This document shows positions 1 to 11,816 of a stretch of DNA of 64,000 bases, one piece after another (within the stretch, counting starts at the first letter, position 1; each line of letters begins with the position of its first letter). The notes under the pieces were generated by a model. That model saw nothing but the letters and a program-made list of their open reading frames with translations, ran no database searches and was not told the origin of the DNA. Source of the stretch: Burkholderia anthina. Its GTDB lineage: Bacteria > Pseudomonadota > Gammaproteobacteria > Burkholderiales > Burkholderiaceae. The translations under genes and the position numbers were made by a program. The stretch spans positions 248,001-312,000 of the forward strand of contig NZ_CM003768.1 in NCBI RefSeq assembly GCF_001547525.1, written 5' to 3'.

Positions 1-363
1 GTCGAAGGCGGCAGGAGCGTCGCCGAATGCCGCCAGATCGCATACGCGATCGGCCATTCGCCGCTCGTGAAGACGGCCTTCTACGCATCCGACCCCAACC
101 TCGGCCGGATTCTCGCGGCGATCGGCTATGCGGGCGTCGCGGATCTCGACGTCGGCAAGATCGATCTTTATCTCGACGACGTGCTGGTCGCGAAGGCAGG
201 CGGCCGCAATCCGGCCTACCAGGAAGAAGACGGCCAGCGCGTGATGAAGCAGAGCGAGATCACGATCCGCGTGCTGCTGGGGCGCGGCGATGCGCAGGCC
301 ACCGTCTGGACGTGCGACCTGTCGCACGATTACGTGAGCATCAACGCGGATTACCGCTCCTGA
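1..363 (+). CDS. argJ: Glutamate N-acetyltransferase/amino-acid acetyltransferase ArgJ, C-terminal fragment
   Basis: An open frame enters from the left edge and ends with TGA at 361-363, so only about 120 C-terminal residues are present. ArgJ transfers the acetyl group between acetylornithine and glutamate in cyclic arginine synthesis in the cytoplasm. The visible part belongs to the beta subunit made by self-cleavage. It carries the typical segments [20 protein letters not shown] and [17 protein letters not shown] and ends SINADYRS, a usual ArgJ C-terminus. The self-cleavage threonine lies outside the window. The next gene starts 19 nt downstream on the same strand. Confidence 0.93.
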   Translation, partial: VEGGRSVAECRQIAYAIGHSPLVKTAFYASDPNLGRILAAIGYAGVADLDVGKIDLYLDDVLVAKAGGRNPAYQEEDGQRVMKQSEITIRVLLGRGDAQATVWTCDLSHDYVSINADYRS

Positions 364-382
364 TCGGGAGCGCTCGAACGAC

Positions 383-1252
383 ATGGACAAGCTTGAACAG
401 TTTCTGACACGCGCGGAAGCGCTGCTCGGCCGCCTCGAAGGGATGCTGCCGCCCGCGCCGGCGGCCATCGACTGGAACGCGGCGCACGCGTTCCGCTGGC
501 GCAAGCGCCAGGGGCGCGGTTACCTGCAGCCGGTGCCGGCCGTGTCGTCGATCACGCTCGGCGACTTGCACAACATCGACCGCCAGAAAGCGCTGATCGA
601 CCAGAACACGCGCCAGTTCGTGCAGCGCAAGCCGGCCAACAACGTGCTGCTGACCGGCGCACGCGGTACCGGCAAGTCGTCGCTGATCAAGGCGTGCCTG
701 AATGCGTACGCGAACGACGGGCTGCGCCTGATCGAAGTGGACAAGGACGACCTGCACGATCTCGGCGACATCGTCGACCTGATCTCGCAGCGTCCGGAGC
801 GGTTCATCGTGTTTTGCGACGACTTGTCGTTCGAGGACGGCGAATCGGGCTACAAGGCGCTGAAGGTCGCGCTCGACGGCTCGATCGCCGCGCAGTCGGA
901 CAACGTGCTGATCTACGCGACGTCGAACCGCCGTCACCTGCTGCCCGAGTACATGAGCGACAACGAGTCGTACAAGCATCTGCCGGACGGCGAGATTCAC
1001 CCCGGCGAAGTCGTCGAGGAGAAGATCTCGCTGTCGGAGCGCTTCGGCCTGTGGGTCAGCTTCTATCCGTTCAAGCAGGACGACTACCTCGACATCGTCG
1101 CGCACTGGCTGCGTCACTTCGGCTGCCCGGATGCGGAGATCGAGACCGCGCGCGGCGACGCGCTCGTATGGGCGCTCGAGCGCGGCTCGCGCTCGGGCCG
1201 CGTCGCGTGGCAGTTCGCGCGGGACTGGTCGGGCCGCAAGGAGCAGGCATGA
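383..1252 (+). CDS. DUF815-family AAA-type ATP-binding protein
   Basis: 289 aa. A Walker A loop, GARGTGKS at about residues 92-99, and a Walker B strand, FIVFCDDLSF at about 141-150, mark it as a P-loop ATPase. YATSNRRHLLPEYM (about 178-191) fits a sensor-1 region, and the C-terminal part is helical. The arrangement matches the DUF815 group of predicted AAA+ ATPases, whose cellular role is not established. The gene starts 19 nt after argJ, and its stop overlaps the mutT start (ATGA at 1249-1252), so translation of the two is probably coupled. The ATP-binding assignment is firm. I cannot name a substrate or partner. Confidence 0.85.
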   Translation: MDKLEQFLTRAEALLGRLEGMLPPAPAAIDWNAAHAFRWRKRQGRGYLQPVPAVSSITLGDLHNIDRQKALIDQNTRQFVQRKPANNVLLTGARGTGKSSLIKACLNAYANDGLRLIEVDKDDLHDLGDIVDLISQRPERFIVFCDDLSFEDGESGYKALKVALDGSIAAQSDNVLIYATSNRRHLLPEYMSDNESYKHLPDGEIHPGEVVEEKISLSERFGLWVSFYPFKQDDYLDIVAHWLRHFGCPDAEIETARGDALVWALERGSRSGRVAWQFARDWSGRKEQA

Positions 1253-1692
1253 GCGCGGATCAGGCACAAGGCGCCGTGCGGGCGCCGGACGGCCGCAAGG
1301 TGACCGAAGTCGCGGTTGGCGTGATGGTGCAGCCGGACGGCAGGTATCTGCTCGCGCAACGCCTGCAGGGCAAGCCGTATGAAGGTTACTGGGAGTTCCC
1401 GGGCGGCAAGCTGGAGGCCGGCGAAAGCGTCGAGGACGCACTGGCGCGCGAGCTGCACGAGGAACTCGGCATCGAAGTCACGGCCAGCCACCGCTGGCAC
1501 ACGCTTGAGCACGATTATCCGCACGCGTATGTCCGGCTCTATTTCTGCAAGGTGACGGGCTGGACGGGCGAGCCGCACAGCAAGGAAGGGCAGGCGTTCG
1601 TGTGGCAGCAGCTGCCGGTCGAGGTCGCGCCGCTGTTGCCGGCGGCGCTGCCGGTGCTCGAACTGCTGGAGAAGGAAGCGGCGTCGCAGTGA
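1249..1692 (+). CDS. mutT: Nudix hydrolase, 8-oxo-dGTP diphosphatase MutT type
   Basis: 147 aa. It begins at the ATG that overlaps the upstream stop. A full Nudix box runs from GGKLEAGESVEDALARE into LHEELGI at about residues 53-76, with the REXXEE metal-binding core. It is preceded by EGYWEFPGG, which is typical of MutT. MutT removes oxidised dGTP from the nucleotide pool and prevents A:T to C:G transversions. The C-terminal WQQLPVEVAPLLPAALPVLELL segment is also usual in MutT. Position beside argJ and yacG/zapD is the normal beta/gamma-proteobacterial context. The gene converges with yacG, leaving 57 nt between stops. Confidence 0.9.
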   Translation: MSADQAQGAVRAPDGRKVTEVAVGVMVQPDGRYLLAQRLQGKPYEGYWEFPGGKLEAGESVEDALARELHEELGIEVTASHRWHTLEHDYPHAYVRLYFCKVTGWTGEPHSKEGQAFVWQQLPVEVAPLLPAALPVLELLEKEAASQ

Positions 1693-1749
1693 CGCCGCGG
1701 CGGCCTGCCTGAAACGCGGGCCATATTGGCGGACGGCGGCGCGCGCCGC

Positions 1750-1950
1750 TCAACTGTCGCGGCGGCTGTCCGTGCCGTCTTCTTCCGACGACGGGCCCTC
1801 GTCGGAAGAACCGCCGATCCGATACTTTTCCGCGGCCCATGCGCCGAGGTCGAGCTGCTTGCAGCGGGCCGAACAGAACGGACGGAACTTGTTTTCAGGC
1901 GTCCAGCGCACTTCTGCGCCGCACGAAGGACATTTCACGACGGTAGTCAT
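1750..1950 (-). CDS. yacG: DNA gyrase inhibitor YacG (small zinc-finger protein)
   Basis: 66 aa from the ATG at 1950; an in-frame start 21 nt further upstream would add residues not seen in the family. Four cysteines, C7 and C10 (CPSC) and C26 and C30 (CSARC), form the YacG zinc site. The following [15 protein letters not shown] is the family signature. The tail is acidic and serine-rich. In E. coli YacG binds GyrB and inhibits gyrase. It is the last gene of the minus-strand run and follows zapD by 28 nt, the conserved coaE-zapD-yacG arrangement. Confidence 0.9.
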   Translation of the reverse strand: MTTVVKCPSCGAEVRWTPENKFRPFCSARCKQLDLGAWAAEKYRIGGSSDEGPSSEEDGTDSRRDS

Positions 1951-1978
1951 ACGAAAGCGTTGAACCGGCACGCGGCCG

Positions 1979-2797
<819 letters not shown>

Positions 2798-2843
2798 CTA
2801 GCAACGCGCCAATTTCGTACACCATCAGGATTGCATGCGATGC

Positions 2844-3449
2844 TCAGTGCGCGGCCGCGAATCCGACGTAGCGTTGGTGCAGTGCATCGACCTGCGCGGC
2901 GAGCGCGTCGGGCGTGACCGCGTCGTTGACGATCACGTCGTCGGCCGCCGCGAGGCGGGCCTCGCGCGTCGCCTGTCGCGCGATGATCGCTTCGACCTGT
3001 TCGCGCGTGAAGCCGTTGCGCCGCATCACGCGCGCGATCTGCGTTTCGACCGGGCAGTCGACGACGAGTACGCGATCGCTGCGCGCCTTCCAGGTGCCCG
3101 ACTCGACGAGCAGCGGCACGACGAACATCACGTACGGGCCCCGCGCCTCGCGCGCCTCGCGGTCGGTCTCCGCGCGGATCAGCGGATGCGTGATCGCTTC
3201 GAGGCGCCGGCGCGCGTCGTCGTCGCTGAAGATCAGCGTGCGCATCTTCGCGCGATCGAGCGAGCCGTCGTCGGCCACGAAGCCGCGACCGAAAGCCTGC
3301 TCGATCGCCGGCATCGCGAGACCGCCCGGCGCGGTGATGCGGTGGGCGATCAGGTCGGTATCGACGAGCGATGCGCCGCGGGCGCCGAACAGGTCGGCAA
3401 CGGTCGTCTTGCCGCTGCCGATGCCGCCCGTGAGTCCTACTGAAAACAT
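2844..3449 (-). CDS. coaE: Dephospho-CoA kinase
   Basis: 201 aa, starting at the ATG whose product begins [16 protein letters not shown]. The P-loop is at residues 8-15. CoaE phosphorylates the 3'-hydroxyl of dephospho-CoA in the last step of coenzyme A synthesis. [18 protein letters not shown] and VVPLLVESG are family motifs for acceptor binding and the core sheet. The start lies 1 nt from the pilD stop (TGAcATG), so translation is likely coupled to pilD. Length is normal for the family (about 200 aa). Confidence 0.93.
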   Translation of the reverse strand: MFSVGLTGGIGSGKTTVADLFGARGASLVDTDLIAHRITAPGGLAMPAIEQAFGRGFVADDGSLDRAKMRTLIFSDDDARRRLEAITHPLIRAETDREAREARGPYVMFVVPLLVESGTWKARSDRVLVVDCPVETQIARVMRRNGFTREQVEAIIARQATREARLAAADDVIVNDAVTPDALAAQVDALHQRYVGFAAAH

Positions 3450-3450
3450 G

Positions 3451-4362
3451 TCAGCCTCCGAGCGCCGCATAGAAAGGGGTGCCGAAAAACAGCGTGGCGA
3501 CGCCGCCGGCCGCGAGGAACGGGCCGAACGGAATCGGCTCCTCGAAGCGCATGCGGCCGCGCCAGGTCGCGACGAGCCCGACGATCGCGCCGGTCACCGC
3601 CGCGAACAGCACGACCTGCGGCAGCGCGGCCCAGCCCATCCATGCGCCGAGCGCGGCCAGCAGCTTCAGGTCGCCGAAACCGATGCCCTCGATGCCGCGC
3701 AGCCATTTGAACAGCCAGTAGATCGACCACAGGAACAGGTAGCCGGCCATCGCGCCGATCACGGCCGAGCGCAGCGACGTGAAGGTGCCGCCGAGGTTGA
3801 GCGCGAGCCCGGCCCACAGCAGCGGCAGCGTCATCGAATCGGGCAGGTAGCCGGTGCGGATGTCGATCGCGCTCATCGCGAGCAGCGCCGCGCACAGCGC
3901 GAACGCGGCAAGCGCGGCGACGGTCGGGCCGAACGCCGCGAGCGAGACGGCGGCGAGCAGCGCGCACGCGAGTTCGACGAGCACATAGCGGATGCCGATC
4001 GCATGGCCGCAGCGCCGGCAGCGCCCGCGCAGCACCAGGTAGCTGACGAGCGGGATGTTCTCCCAGGCGCGCAACACGTGGCCGCAATGCGGGCAGGCGC
4101 TGCGCGGGCGCCACAGATCGTAGCGCGGCGGATAACCGTCGTCGGGCGGCGGGGGCTCGGTGCCCGTCGCTTCGGCGATTTCGGCCTGCCACGCACGCTG
4201 CATCATCACGGGCAGCCGGTGCGCGACCACGTTCAGGAAGCTGCCGACGCACAGGCCGATGACGATCGCGAACGCATACTGCAGCGCGGGCGGCAGCATC
4301 GCCAGCGCGAGCAGCGTGCTCTCGGGCGAATCGGAAACGGCGGACAGGAGCGCTGGCGTCAT
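3451..4362 (-). CDS. pilD: Prepilin leader peptidase / N-methyltransferase PilD
   Basis: 303 aa from the ATG at 4362; a TTG 21 nt upstream is the alternative start. PilD is a polytopic inner-membrane aspartyl protease that cuts the leader of type IV pilins and type II secretion pseudopilins and methylates the new N-terminus. The zinc motif CPHC (C90, C93) and CRRC (C115, C118) lies in the cytoplasmic loop. The catalytic aspartates are D167 in [12 protein letters not shown] and D231 in [10 protein letters not shown]. It lies downstream of pilB and pilC and directly upstream of coaE, the usual pilBCD-coaE order. Confidence 0.93.
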   Translation of the reverse strand: MTPALLSAVSDSPESTLLALAMLPPALQYAFAIVIGLCVGSFLNVVAHRLPVMMQRAWQAEIAEATGTEPPPPDDGYPPRYDLWRPRSACPHCGHVLRAWENIPLVSYLVLRGRCRRCGHAIGIRYVLVELACALLAAVSLAAFGPTVAALAAFALCAALLAMSAIDIRTGYLPDSMTLPLLWAGLALNLGGTFTSLRSAVIGAMAGYLFLWSIYWLFKWLRGIEGIGFGDLKLLAALGAWMGWAALPQVVLFAAVTGAIVGLVATWRGRMRFEEPIPFGPFLAAGGVATLFFGTPFYAALGG

Positions 4363-4408
4363 GAGGATCAAGGTTCGAGACAAAAAGGCGACAGAGTCGG
4401 TTGCGATG

Positions 4409-5616
4409 CTACACCACGTTGCCGAGCTGAAGGATGGGCAGGTACATCGCGATCACGAGGCCGCCGACGAGCGCGCCCAGGACGATCACGATCAACGGTT
4501 CGCCGAGCGCCGCGAGCGCATCGAGGCGCGCGTCGAGCTGACGTTCGCACAACGCGGCGATGTCGGCGAGCATCGTGTCGAGCGCACCGGTTTCCTCGGC
4601 GACGGCGATCGGTTGCACGACGTCGTCCGGAAAGCAGCCGGCCGAATGCATCGCATCGGCCAGGCGCACGCCGCGCAACACGCGTGCGGCGATGTGCGCG
4701 GTAGCCTGCGCGAACACCGGGTGGCCGGCCGTGCGCTCGAGCGTGGCGAACGCATCGGCGAGCGGCACGCCGGCGCCGAGCAGGGTCGCCAGCGAGCGGC
4801 ACCAGCGTGCGGCGGCGAACCGCTCCAGCGCGCTGCCCGCGAGCGGCGCGCGCAGCAAGTGTCGCGCGAGCGCATGGCGCAATGCGGACGAGCGCCGAAG
4901 CGCGTGCTGCGCGGCAAGCCCCGTGGCGGCCGCGCCGGCCAGCAGCACGCCGCCCCACGCCGACAGCGCGGAGGACAGCGCGAGCAGCGCGCGGGTCGGC
5001 GTGGGCAGGGCGGCGCCGAAACCGTCGAAGATCTGCCGGAAGGTCGGCACGACCCACACCATCAATGCTGCCGAGATCGCGAGCGCGAACAGGATGACGG
5101 CGGCCGGATACGCGAGCGCGGCACGCAGCTTGCGCCATTGCGCGTCGGCGCGCTCGCGGTGTTCCGCGACCCGCGTCAGCACGATGCCGAGCGAACCGGA
5201 CGCCTCGCCGACCTCGATCAACTGACGATACAGCGTACCGAACTGCGAGGGATAACGTGCGAGTGCATCGGCGAAGCGCCGGCCGCCGACGATCTCGCGG
5301 GCGAGCCCCGCCGCAATGCGCGGCACGCCGTCGCGCGTGCGGGTGCGCGCGAGCATCTCGAGCGACGGTGCAAGCGGCAGGCCGGCCTGCAGCAGGCTCG
5401 CGAGCTGGCGCGTGAAGCGCGTGATGTCACGGGCGCCGGCCGCCGGCGGGCGGGCCGGCCCGCGGACGTCGAGCGACAGTACCGCGATGCCGTCGCGCGC
5501 GAGCGTGGCGCGCGCGGCCGCCGCGTCGAAGGCGATGACGATCCCGCGGCGCGGCGCGCCGTCGCGATGGCGGCCGCGCCATGCAAAGCGGGTTTCGCGC
5601 GGCGGCGTGCGCACGT

Positions 5617-5620
<4 letters not shown>
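4409..5620 (-). CDS. pilC: Type IV pilus / type II secretion inner-membrane platform protein PilC
   Basis: 403 aa. The start is a GTG at 5618-5620 that overlaps the pilB stop (GTGA). Two T2SF domains are visible, at about residues 65-190 and 265-390. Each has the pattern FxRQLASLLQAGLPL / CRSLATLLGAGVPL and EVGEASGSLG / AVAEETGALD. Hydrophobic segments occur at about 170-195, 215-235 and 370-395. PilC is the inner-membrane platform that couples the PilB motor to pilin assembly. The N-terminal domain of about 60 residues is arginine-rich. Confidence 0.9.
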
Positions 5621-6879
<1,259 letters not shown>

Positions 6880-6962
6880 GTGAGCCGGCACGCTGGCCGC
6901 CTGTTGACCGTGATGCGCAGATGATCGCGCGTCGCGGGCGGCGCCGGCAGTCGGCCGTTCGG

Positions 6963-8255
6963 CTAGCGCGACGCCGCGCGCCCGGTGCGCGTGCCGCGCG
7001 GCTTGAAGAGCTTGACGGTACGTACTGCCTGATCGTCGCTGCGCATCACTTCGAGCATCACGTCGCCGATTTTCAGGCACACGTCGTCTTCCGGAATTTC
7101 CTCGAGGATCTCGAGCACCAGCCCATTCAGCGTCTTCGGCCCGTCGGTCGGCAGTTTCAGGTGCAGCCAGCGGTTCAGTTCGCGCAGCGGCATGCTGGCC
7201 GACACGATGCATTCGCCGTTCTCGTCCCAGCCGCCCGCGCGTTCGCTGCGCGGCATCGACGTCGTGAATTCGCCGATCAGCTCCTCGATGATGTCCTCGG
7301 GCGTGACGAGTCCTTCGAGCTCGCCGTACTCGTTGACGACGAGCGCGGTGCGCTGCCGGGTTTCCTGGAAGAACTGGAGCTGCTGGACCACCGGCGTGCC
7401 CGACGGCACGTAGTACGGCTCGGCGAGCAGCGTGCGCAGCGTCTCGCGATCGAAATCCTGGTTGTGCAGCCCGGTGAGCGTCTTGCGCACGTGCAGCACG
7501 CCGAGCACCTTGTCGATGTCGCCTTCGTAGACGACCAGGCGGTTGTGATAGCAGGTTTCGAGCTGATGCAGGATGTCGTCGAGCGGCGCGTAGAAGTTGA
7601 GCGACTCGATCTGGCGGCGCGGCACCATCACGTCGTCGACCGTGATGTTCTCGAGGTCGAACAGGTTGAGCAGGATGCTGCGGTGCTTGGTCGGCATGAA
7701 ACTGCTCGATTCGAGCACGATGGCGCGCAGCTCGTCGGCCGACATCCGCTGGTCGCGGCCCTTCTTCGTGTTGATGCGCAGCACCCACAGCACGCCGTTC
7801 GCGAGCGCATTGACGAACCAGACGACCGGCTTGAACACGCGCATCAACGGGGCGATCACGAGGCTCGCGGGCAGCGCGATGCGCTCGGGGAACGTCGCGC
7901 CGACGATCTTCGGCGCGATTTCCGCGAACACGATGATCAGGAACGCGACGACGCCGGTCGCGATCGACAGCGCGAGGTTGTTGCGGCCGAACGTATGGAG
8001 CGCGAGCGACGTCGTGAGGACCGGAATGATCGTGTTGAACAGGTTGTTGCCGATCAGGATCACGCTGAGCAGCAAGTCAGTGCGCGTGAGCAGCCCCTGC
8101 GTGGTTTTCGCGCCGAGCACGCCCTGGCCGGCGAGATGCTTCAGCCGATGGCGATTGAGCGCCATCATCGCGGTCTCGGAAATGGAAAAGAAGCTGGAAC
8201 AGAGGAGAAGCAGGAAGACGGCGCCGATTTGCGCCCATAAGGGAATTTGGTCCAC
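6963..8255 (-). CDS. HlyC/CorC family transporter (DUF21 - CBS - CorC_HlyC domains)
   Basis: 430 aa, started at the GTG at 8253-8255 (product read MDQIPLWAQIGAV). Residues 1-190 are a DUF21 membrane domain with about four hydrophobic helices and the motif SSFFSISETAMMALNRHRL. A pair of CBS domains follows (about 205-330, beginning VDDVMVPRRQIE and ending LVTPEDIIEELIGE), then a C-terminal CorC_HlyC domain (about 345-425). The family has been linked to magnesium/cobalt efflux, and the membrane domain resembles CNNM/CorB transporters. It heads the minus-strand run, 83 nt before pilB. Metal specificity cannot be read from the sequence. Confidence 0.85.
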   Translation of the reverse strand: MDQIPLWAQIGAVFLLLLCSSFFSISETAMMALNRHRLKHLAGQGVLGAKTTQGLLTRTDLLLSVILIGNNLFNTIIPVLTTSLALHTFGRNNLALSIATGVVAFLIIVFAEIAPKIVGATFPERIALPASLVIAPLMRVFKPVVWFVNALANGVLWVLRINTKKGRDQRMSADELRAIVLESSSFMPTKHRSILLNLFDLENITVDDVMVPRRQIESLNFYAPLDDILHQLETCYHNRLVVYEGDIDKVLGVLHVRKTLTGLHNQDFDRETLRTLLAEPYYVPSGTPVVQQLQFFQETRQRTALVVNEYGELEGLVTPEDIIEELIGEFTTSMPRSERAGGWDENGECIVSASMPLRELNRWLHLKLPTDGPKTLNGLVLEILEEIPEDDVCLKIGDVMLEVMRSDDQAVRTVKLFKPRGTRTGRAASR

Positions 8256-8356
8256 GCGTTGGAAAGGGCAGTGAAGGACAGGGATGGGGCAAATATAGCA
8301 GAGGCCGGCGACCGCGATGTGTCGCGCGCGACACGAGGGCCCGCGGCGGCCGGACG

Positions 8357-8385
8357 AAAAAAAACCGTGCACAAGGTGCACGGTT
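8357..8385 (-). terminator. Rho-independent terminator of tRNA-Pro
   Basis: Perfect 10-bp stem, 8363-8372 with 8376-8385, and a 3-nt loop. On the minus strand it is followed by an unbroken run of T (A on the plus strand, 8357-8362). It lies about 10 nt past the tRNA 3' end. Confidence 0.88.
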
Positions 8386-8395
8386 TTTTTAAATC

Positions 8396-8472
8396 TGGTC
8401 GGGGTGAGAGGATTCGAACCTCCGGCCTCTACGTCCCGAACGTAGCGCTCTACCAGGCTAAGCTACACCCCG
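8396..8472 (-). tRNA. tRNA-Pro (anticodon CGG)
   Basis: 77 nt including an encoded CCA end. Acceptor arms CGGGGTG and CACCCCG pair, with discriminator A. The T-arm loop TTCGAAT is present. The anticodon stem CTACG/CGTAG encloses the 7-nt loop TTCGGGA, so the anticodon is CGG and reads CCG, a very frequent proline codon in this high-GC genome. The gene stands alone with its own promoter and terminator. Confidence 0.95.
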
Positions 8473-8537
8473 ATTTTTGCTCTTCGGACTTCGCCGTCTT
8501 TCTTGAAGATCGCTGCGTCGTCACAAGCAAGAACGTA

Positions 8538-8543
8538 ACTATA
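8538..8543 (-). promoter_or_regulatory. Probable -10 box of the tRNA-Pro promoter
   Basis: On the minus strand the hexamer is TATAGT, about 66 nt before the mature tRNA 5' end, inside an A/T-rich stretch that stands out from the surroundings. The hexamer 17 nt upstream (TTCCCT) is a poor -35. Confidence 0.5.
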
Positions 8544-8621
8544 ACGATGTTTTTTCTAAAAGGGAATACTTTGGTGAAGAAATTTTTCGAGACAAGGCGT
8601 CGCTTCCCGTTCGCCGCGTGT

Positions 8622-9617
8622 TTACGACTGCCGCGACGTCGAGTATGAACACAACCCGAGCAGGCTTTCCTTGTAGATCGAATCGGGGAACGCGGCAATC
8701 GCCGCCGCCGCCGCCTGCGCTTCCTGGCGTGCGCATTCGAGCGTGTGGTCGAGCGCGCCCGAGCGCGTGATCGCTTCGAATATCGTGTCGAAGCGATCGG
8801 TGCCGCCGTGTTCGATCGCCTCGCGGGCGAGCGCCGACTGGTCGGGCGTGCCGCGTTCGATCAGATAGATGAGCGGCAGCGTCGGCTTGCCTTCGCGCAG
8901 GTCGTCGCCGGCATTCTTGCCCATTGCCTCCGCGGTGCCCGCATAGTCGAGCCAGTCGTCCATGATCTGGAATGCGGTGCCGATCCGGCGGCCGTATTCG
9001 GCGGCGGCGGCCTCGGTCGGCGCGTCGGCGCCCGCGAGCACGGCGCCCAGGCGGGCCGATGCCTCGAACAGCTTCGCCGTCTTGTAGCGGATCACCTGCA
9101 TGTAGCGCGTTTCGTCGACGTCCGCGTCGTGCATGTTCAGGAGTTGCAGCACCTCGCCTTCCGAAATGATCGTCGTCGCTTCGGACAGAATCTCCATCAC
9201 GCGCATCTTGCCGACGCCGACCATCATCTCGAACGAGCGCGAGTAGAGGTAATCGCCTACCAGCACGCTCGCCGCGTTGCCGAACAGCGCATTGGCGGTC
9301 TGGCGGCCGCGGCGCAGCTCGGATTCGTCGACGACGTCGTCATGCAGCAGCGTGGCCGTATGGATGAACTCGACGACGGCGGCCAGCACGTGCCGCTGGT
9401 GCGACGTTTCGCCGAGCGCGCCGGCGACGAGCAGCAGCAACGCCGGACGCAGCCGCTTGCCGCCCGCGCCGATGATGTACTCGGCGATCTGGTTGATCAG
9501 CAGCACGTCGGACGCGAGGCTTTGCCGGATAACGCGATTCACCTGCTCCATGTCGCTGGTGATCGGGGCGAGCAGGTGGGCGGCGCTGAGGGTGGGGGAG
9601 GCGGTGGACGACGACAT
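8622..9617 (-). CDS. ispB: Octaprenyl/polyprenyl diphosphate synthase
   Basis: 331 aa. It is a trans-isoprenyl diphosphate synthase with GGKRLRP at about 52-58, the first aspartate-rich motif DDVVD at 93-97 and the second DDWLD at 220-224. It elongates farnesyl diphosphate to the C40 side chain of ubiquinone; the length and the bulky residues before the first motif fit a long-chain enzyme. It is divergent from the ribosomal genes rplU-rpmA, the standard proteobacterial context for ispB. A 149-nt gap separates its stop from the downstream tRNA. Confidence 0.93.
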   Translation of the reverse strand: MSSSTASPTLSAAHLLAPITSDMEQVNRVIRQSLASDVLLINQIAEYIIGAGGKRLRPALLLLVAGALGETSHQRHVLAAVVEFIHTATLLHDDVVDESELRRGRQTANALFGNAASVLVGDYLYSRSFEMMVGVGKMRVMEILSEATTIISEGEVLQLLNMHDADVDETRYMQVIRYKTAKLFEASARLGAVLAGADAPTEAAAAEYGRRIGTAFQIMDDWLDYAGTAEAMGKNAGDDLREGKPTLPLIYLIERGTPDQSALAREAIEHGGTDRFDTIFEAITRSGALDHTLECARQEAQAAAAAIAAFPDSIYKESLLGLCSYSTSRQS

Positions 9618-9643
9618 GATGATGGAATTGGGTGATGCGGCGG

Positions 9644-9649
9644 ATTATA
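9644..9649 (-). promoter_or_regulatory. Probable -10 box of the ispB promoter
   Basis: A perfect TATAAT on the minus strand lies 27 nt upstream of the ispB ATG. I find no good -35 at the standard distance, so an extended or activator-dependent promoter is possible. Confidence 0.5.
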
Positions 9650-9743
9650 AGTCGAATCCGCGATATGCCGGTCTGTCAGACATACCCGTGGCGCGATTTT
9701 GGCCGTCCGGCCGAGGCCCGCGCGCGGCAATCGTCGATCGGCT

Positions 9744-9772
9744 TTGACTTGGGTGCTAACCCCATGTATAAT
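9744..9772 (+). promoter_or_regulatory. Strong sigma-70 promoter of rplU-rpmA
   Basis: TTGACT at 9744-9749, a 17-bp spacer, then a perfect TATAAT at 9767-9772. The expected start is near 9779, giving a leader of about 50 nt. Near-consensus quality suits a ribosomal protein operon. Confidence 0.9.
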
Positions 9773-9778
9773 CACGTG

Positions 9779-9803
9779 TTTTCCGCGCGTGGTGTGCGGA
9801 AAA
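9779..9803 (+). promoter_or_regulatory. Leader stem-loop at the 5' end of the rplU transcript
   Basis: TTTTCCGC (9779-9786) pairs with GCGGAAAA (9796-9803) around a 9-nt loop, exactly at the predicted transcript start. It may protect the 5' end or act as an autoregulatory site. This is inferred from base pairing only. Confidence 0.45.
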
Positions 9804-9827
9804 ATTGGATCCAGAGTGAGGTTCTCA

Positions 9828-10139
9828 ATGTACGCGGTCATAAAAACCGGCGGCAAGCAGTACAAGGTTGCCGTTGGCGAAAAACTCAAAGTAGAACAGA
9901 TACCGGCTGACATTGACGCTGAAATCACGCTCGACCAGGTTCTCGCAGTGGGCGAAGGCGAATCGATTAAGTTCGGTACGCCGCTGGTCAGTGGGGCTTC
10001 CGTCAAGGCCACCGTCGTGTCGCACGGTCGTCATGCCAAGGTCACCATCTTCAAGATGCGTCGCCGGAAGCACTACCAAAAGCACGGCGGCCACCGCCAG
10101 AACTACACTGAGCTGCGCATCGACGCGATCAACGCGTAA
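9828..10139 (+). CDS. rplU: 50S ribosomal protein L21
   Basis: 103 aa, the normal L21 length, starting [14 protein letters not shown] with GAGTGAGG as ribosome site 7 nt upstream. The signature [17 protein letters not shown] near the C-terminus contacts 23S rRNA. L21 is a large-subunit protein that binds 23S rRNA. It is followed 24 nt later by rpmA in the conserved rplU-rpmA-obgE order. Confidence 0.97.
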   Translation: MYAVIKTGGKQYKVAVGEKLKVEQIPADIDAEITLDQVLAVGEGESIKFGTPLVSGASVKATVVSHGRHAKVTIFKMRRRKHYQKHGGHRQNYTELRIDAINA

Positions 10140-10163
10140 GCGCCTCGGTAAAGGAGCAATCAG

Positions 10164-10427
10164 ATGGCACACAAAAAGGCAGGCGGCTCTTCCCGGAACG
10201 GCCGCGACTCCGAGTCGAAACGTCTCGGCGTGAAAGTGTACGGCGGCCAGGCAATCAACGCTGGCGGCATCATCGTGCGTCAGCGCGGCACGCGCATGCA
10301 CGCTGGCGAGAACGTCGGCATGGGCAAGGATCACACCCTGTTCGCGCTGGTCGACGGTCACGTCAAGTTCGCGACGAAGGGCGCGGACAAGAAGCATCTG
10401 GTCATCGTCGTCCCGGCGGCTGCCTGA
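10164..10427 (+). CDS. rpmA: 50S ribosomal protein L27
   Basis: 87 aa. It begins [20 protein letters not shown], the flexible N-terminal tail that reaches the peptidyl transferase centre, followed by GVKVYGGQ and [15 protein letters not shown] lies 9 nt before the ATG. There is no N-terminal extension of the cleaved Firmicute type. A rho-independent terminator follows 28 nt after the stop. Confidence 0.97.
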
Positions 10428-10455
10428 GTCAGGCACCCACGGGCTTCGTAGCCGA

Positions 10456-10486
10456 AAGGCCCCGCAGTCTTCGCGGGGCCTTTTTT
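10456..10486 (+). terminator. Rho-independent terminator of rplU-rpmA
   Basis: AAGGCCCCGC (10456-10465) pairs with GCGGGGCCTT (10473-10482), loop of 7 nt, followed by a T run through 10486. Confidence 0.92.
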
Positions 10487-10557
10487 ATTGGGTCGCCGGC
10501 CGCAAATGCGCGCCGGCGACCCTCGCGCAACCGGCGTACGATCGGCCGAACGGCAGA

Positions 10558-10587
10558 TTGTTCAAGCGTGTCGGCGCGCGGCACAAT
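10558..10587 (+). promoter_or_regulatory. Possible obgE promoter
   Basis: TTGTTC at 10558-10563 and CACAAT at 10582-10587 with 18 bp between, 27 nt before the obgE ATG. Because a terminator separates obgE from rpmA, some promoter must lie in this gap. The match is moderate. Confidence 0.4.
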
Positions 10588-10589
10588 AG

Positions 10590-11726
<1,137 letters not shown>

Positions 11727-11816
11727 ACGGTTCGCTGACGCGCCGGGCGTGCCGCCCGGCGTTGGCGTTCCATCGGGCCCGGCCGGGCGGGCATCAGATA
11801 CAGGAGACAGTGCAGG

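Noticed and set aside
341..1441. 366-aa minus-strand frame opposite the DUF815 and mutT genes
   Set aside because: It covers two clear plus-strand genes and has arginine-rich, domain-free sequence.
8396..8472. Integration site with a mobile element beside tRNA-Pro
   Set aside because: No integrase, direct repeat of the tRNA end or foreign base composition was seen on either side.
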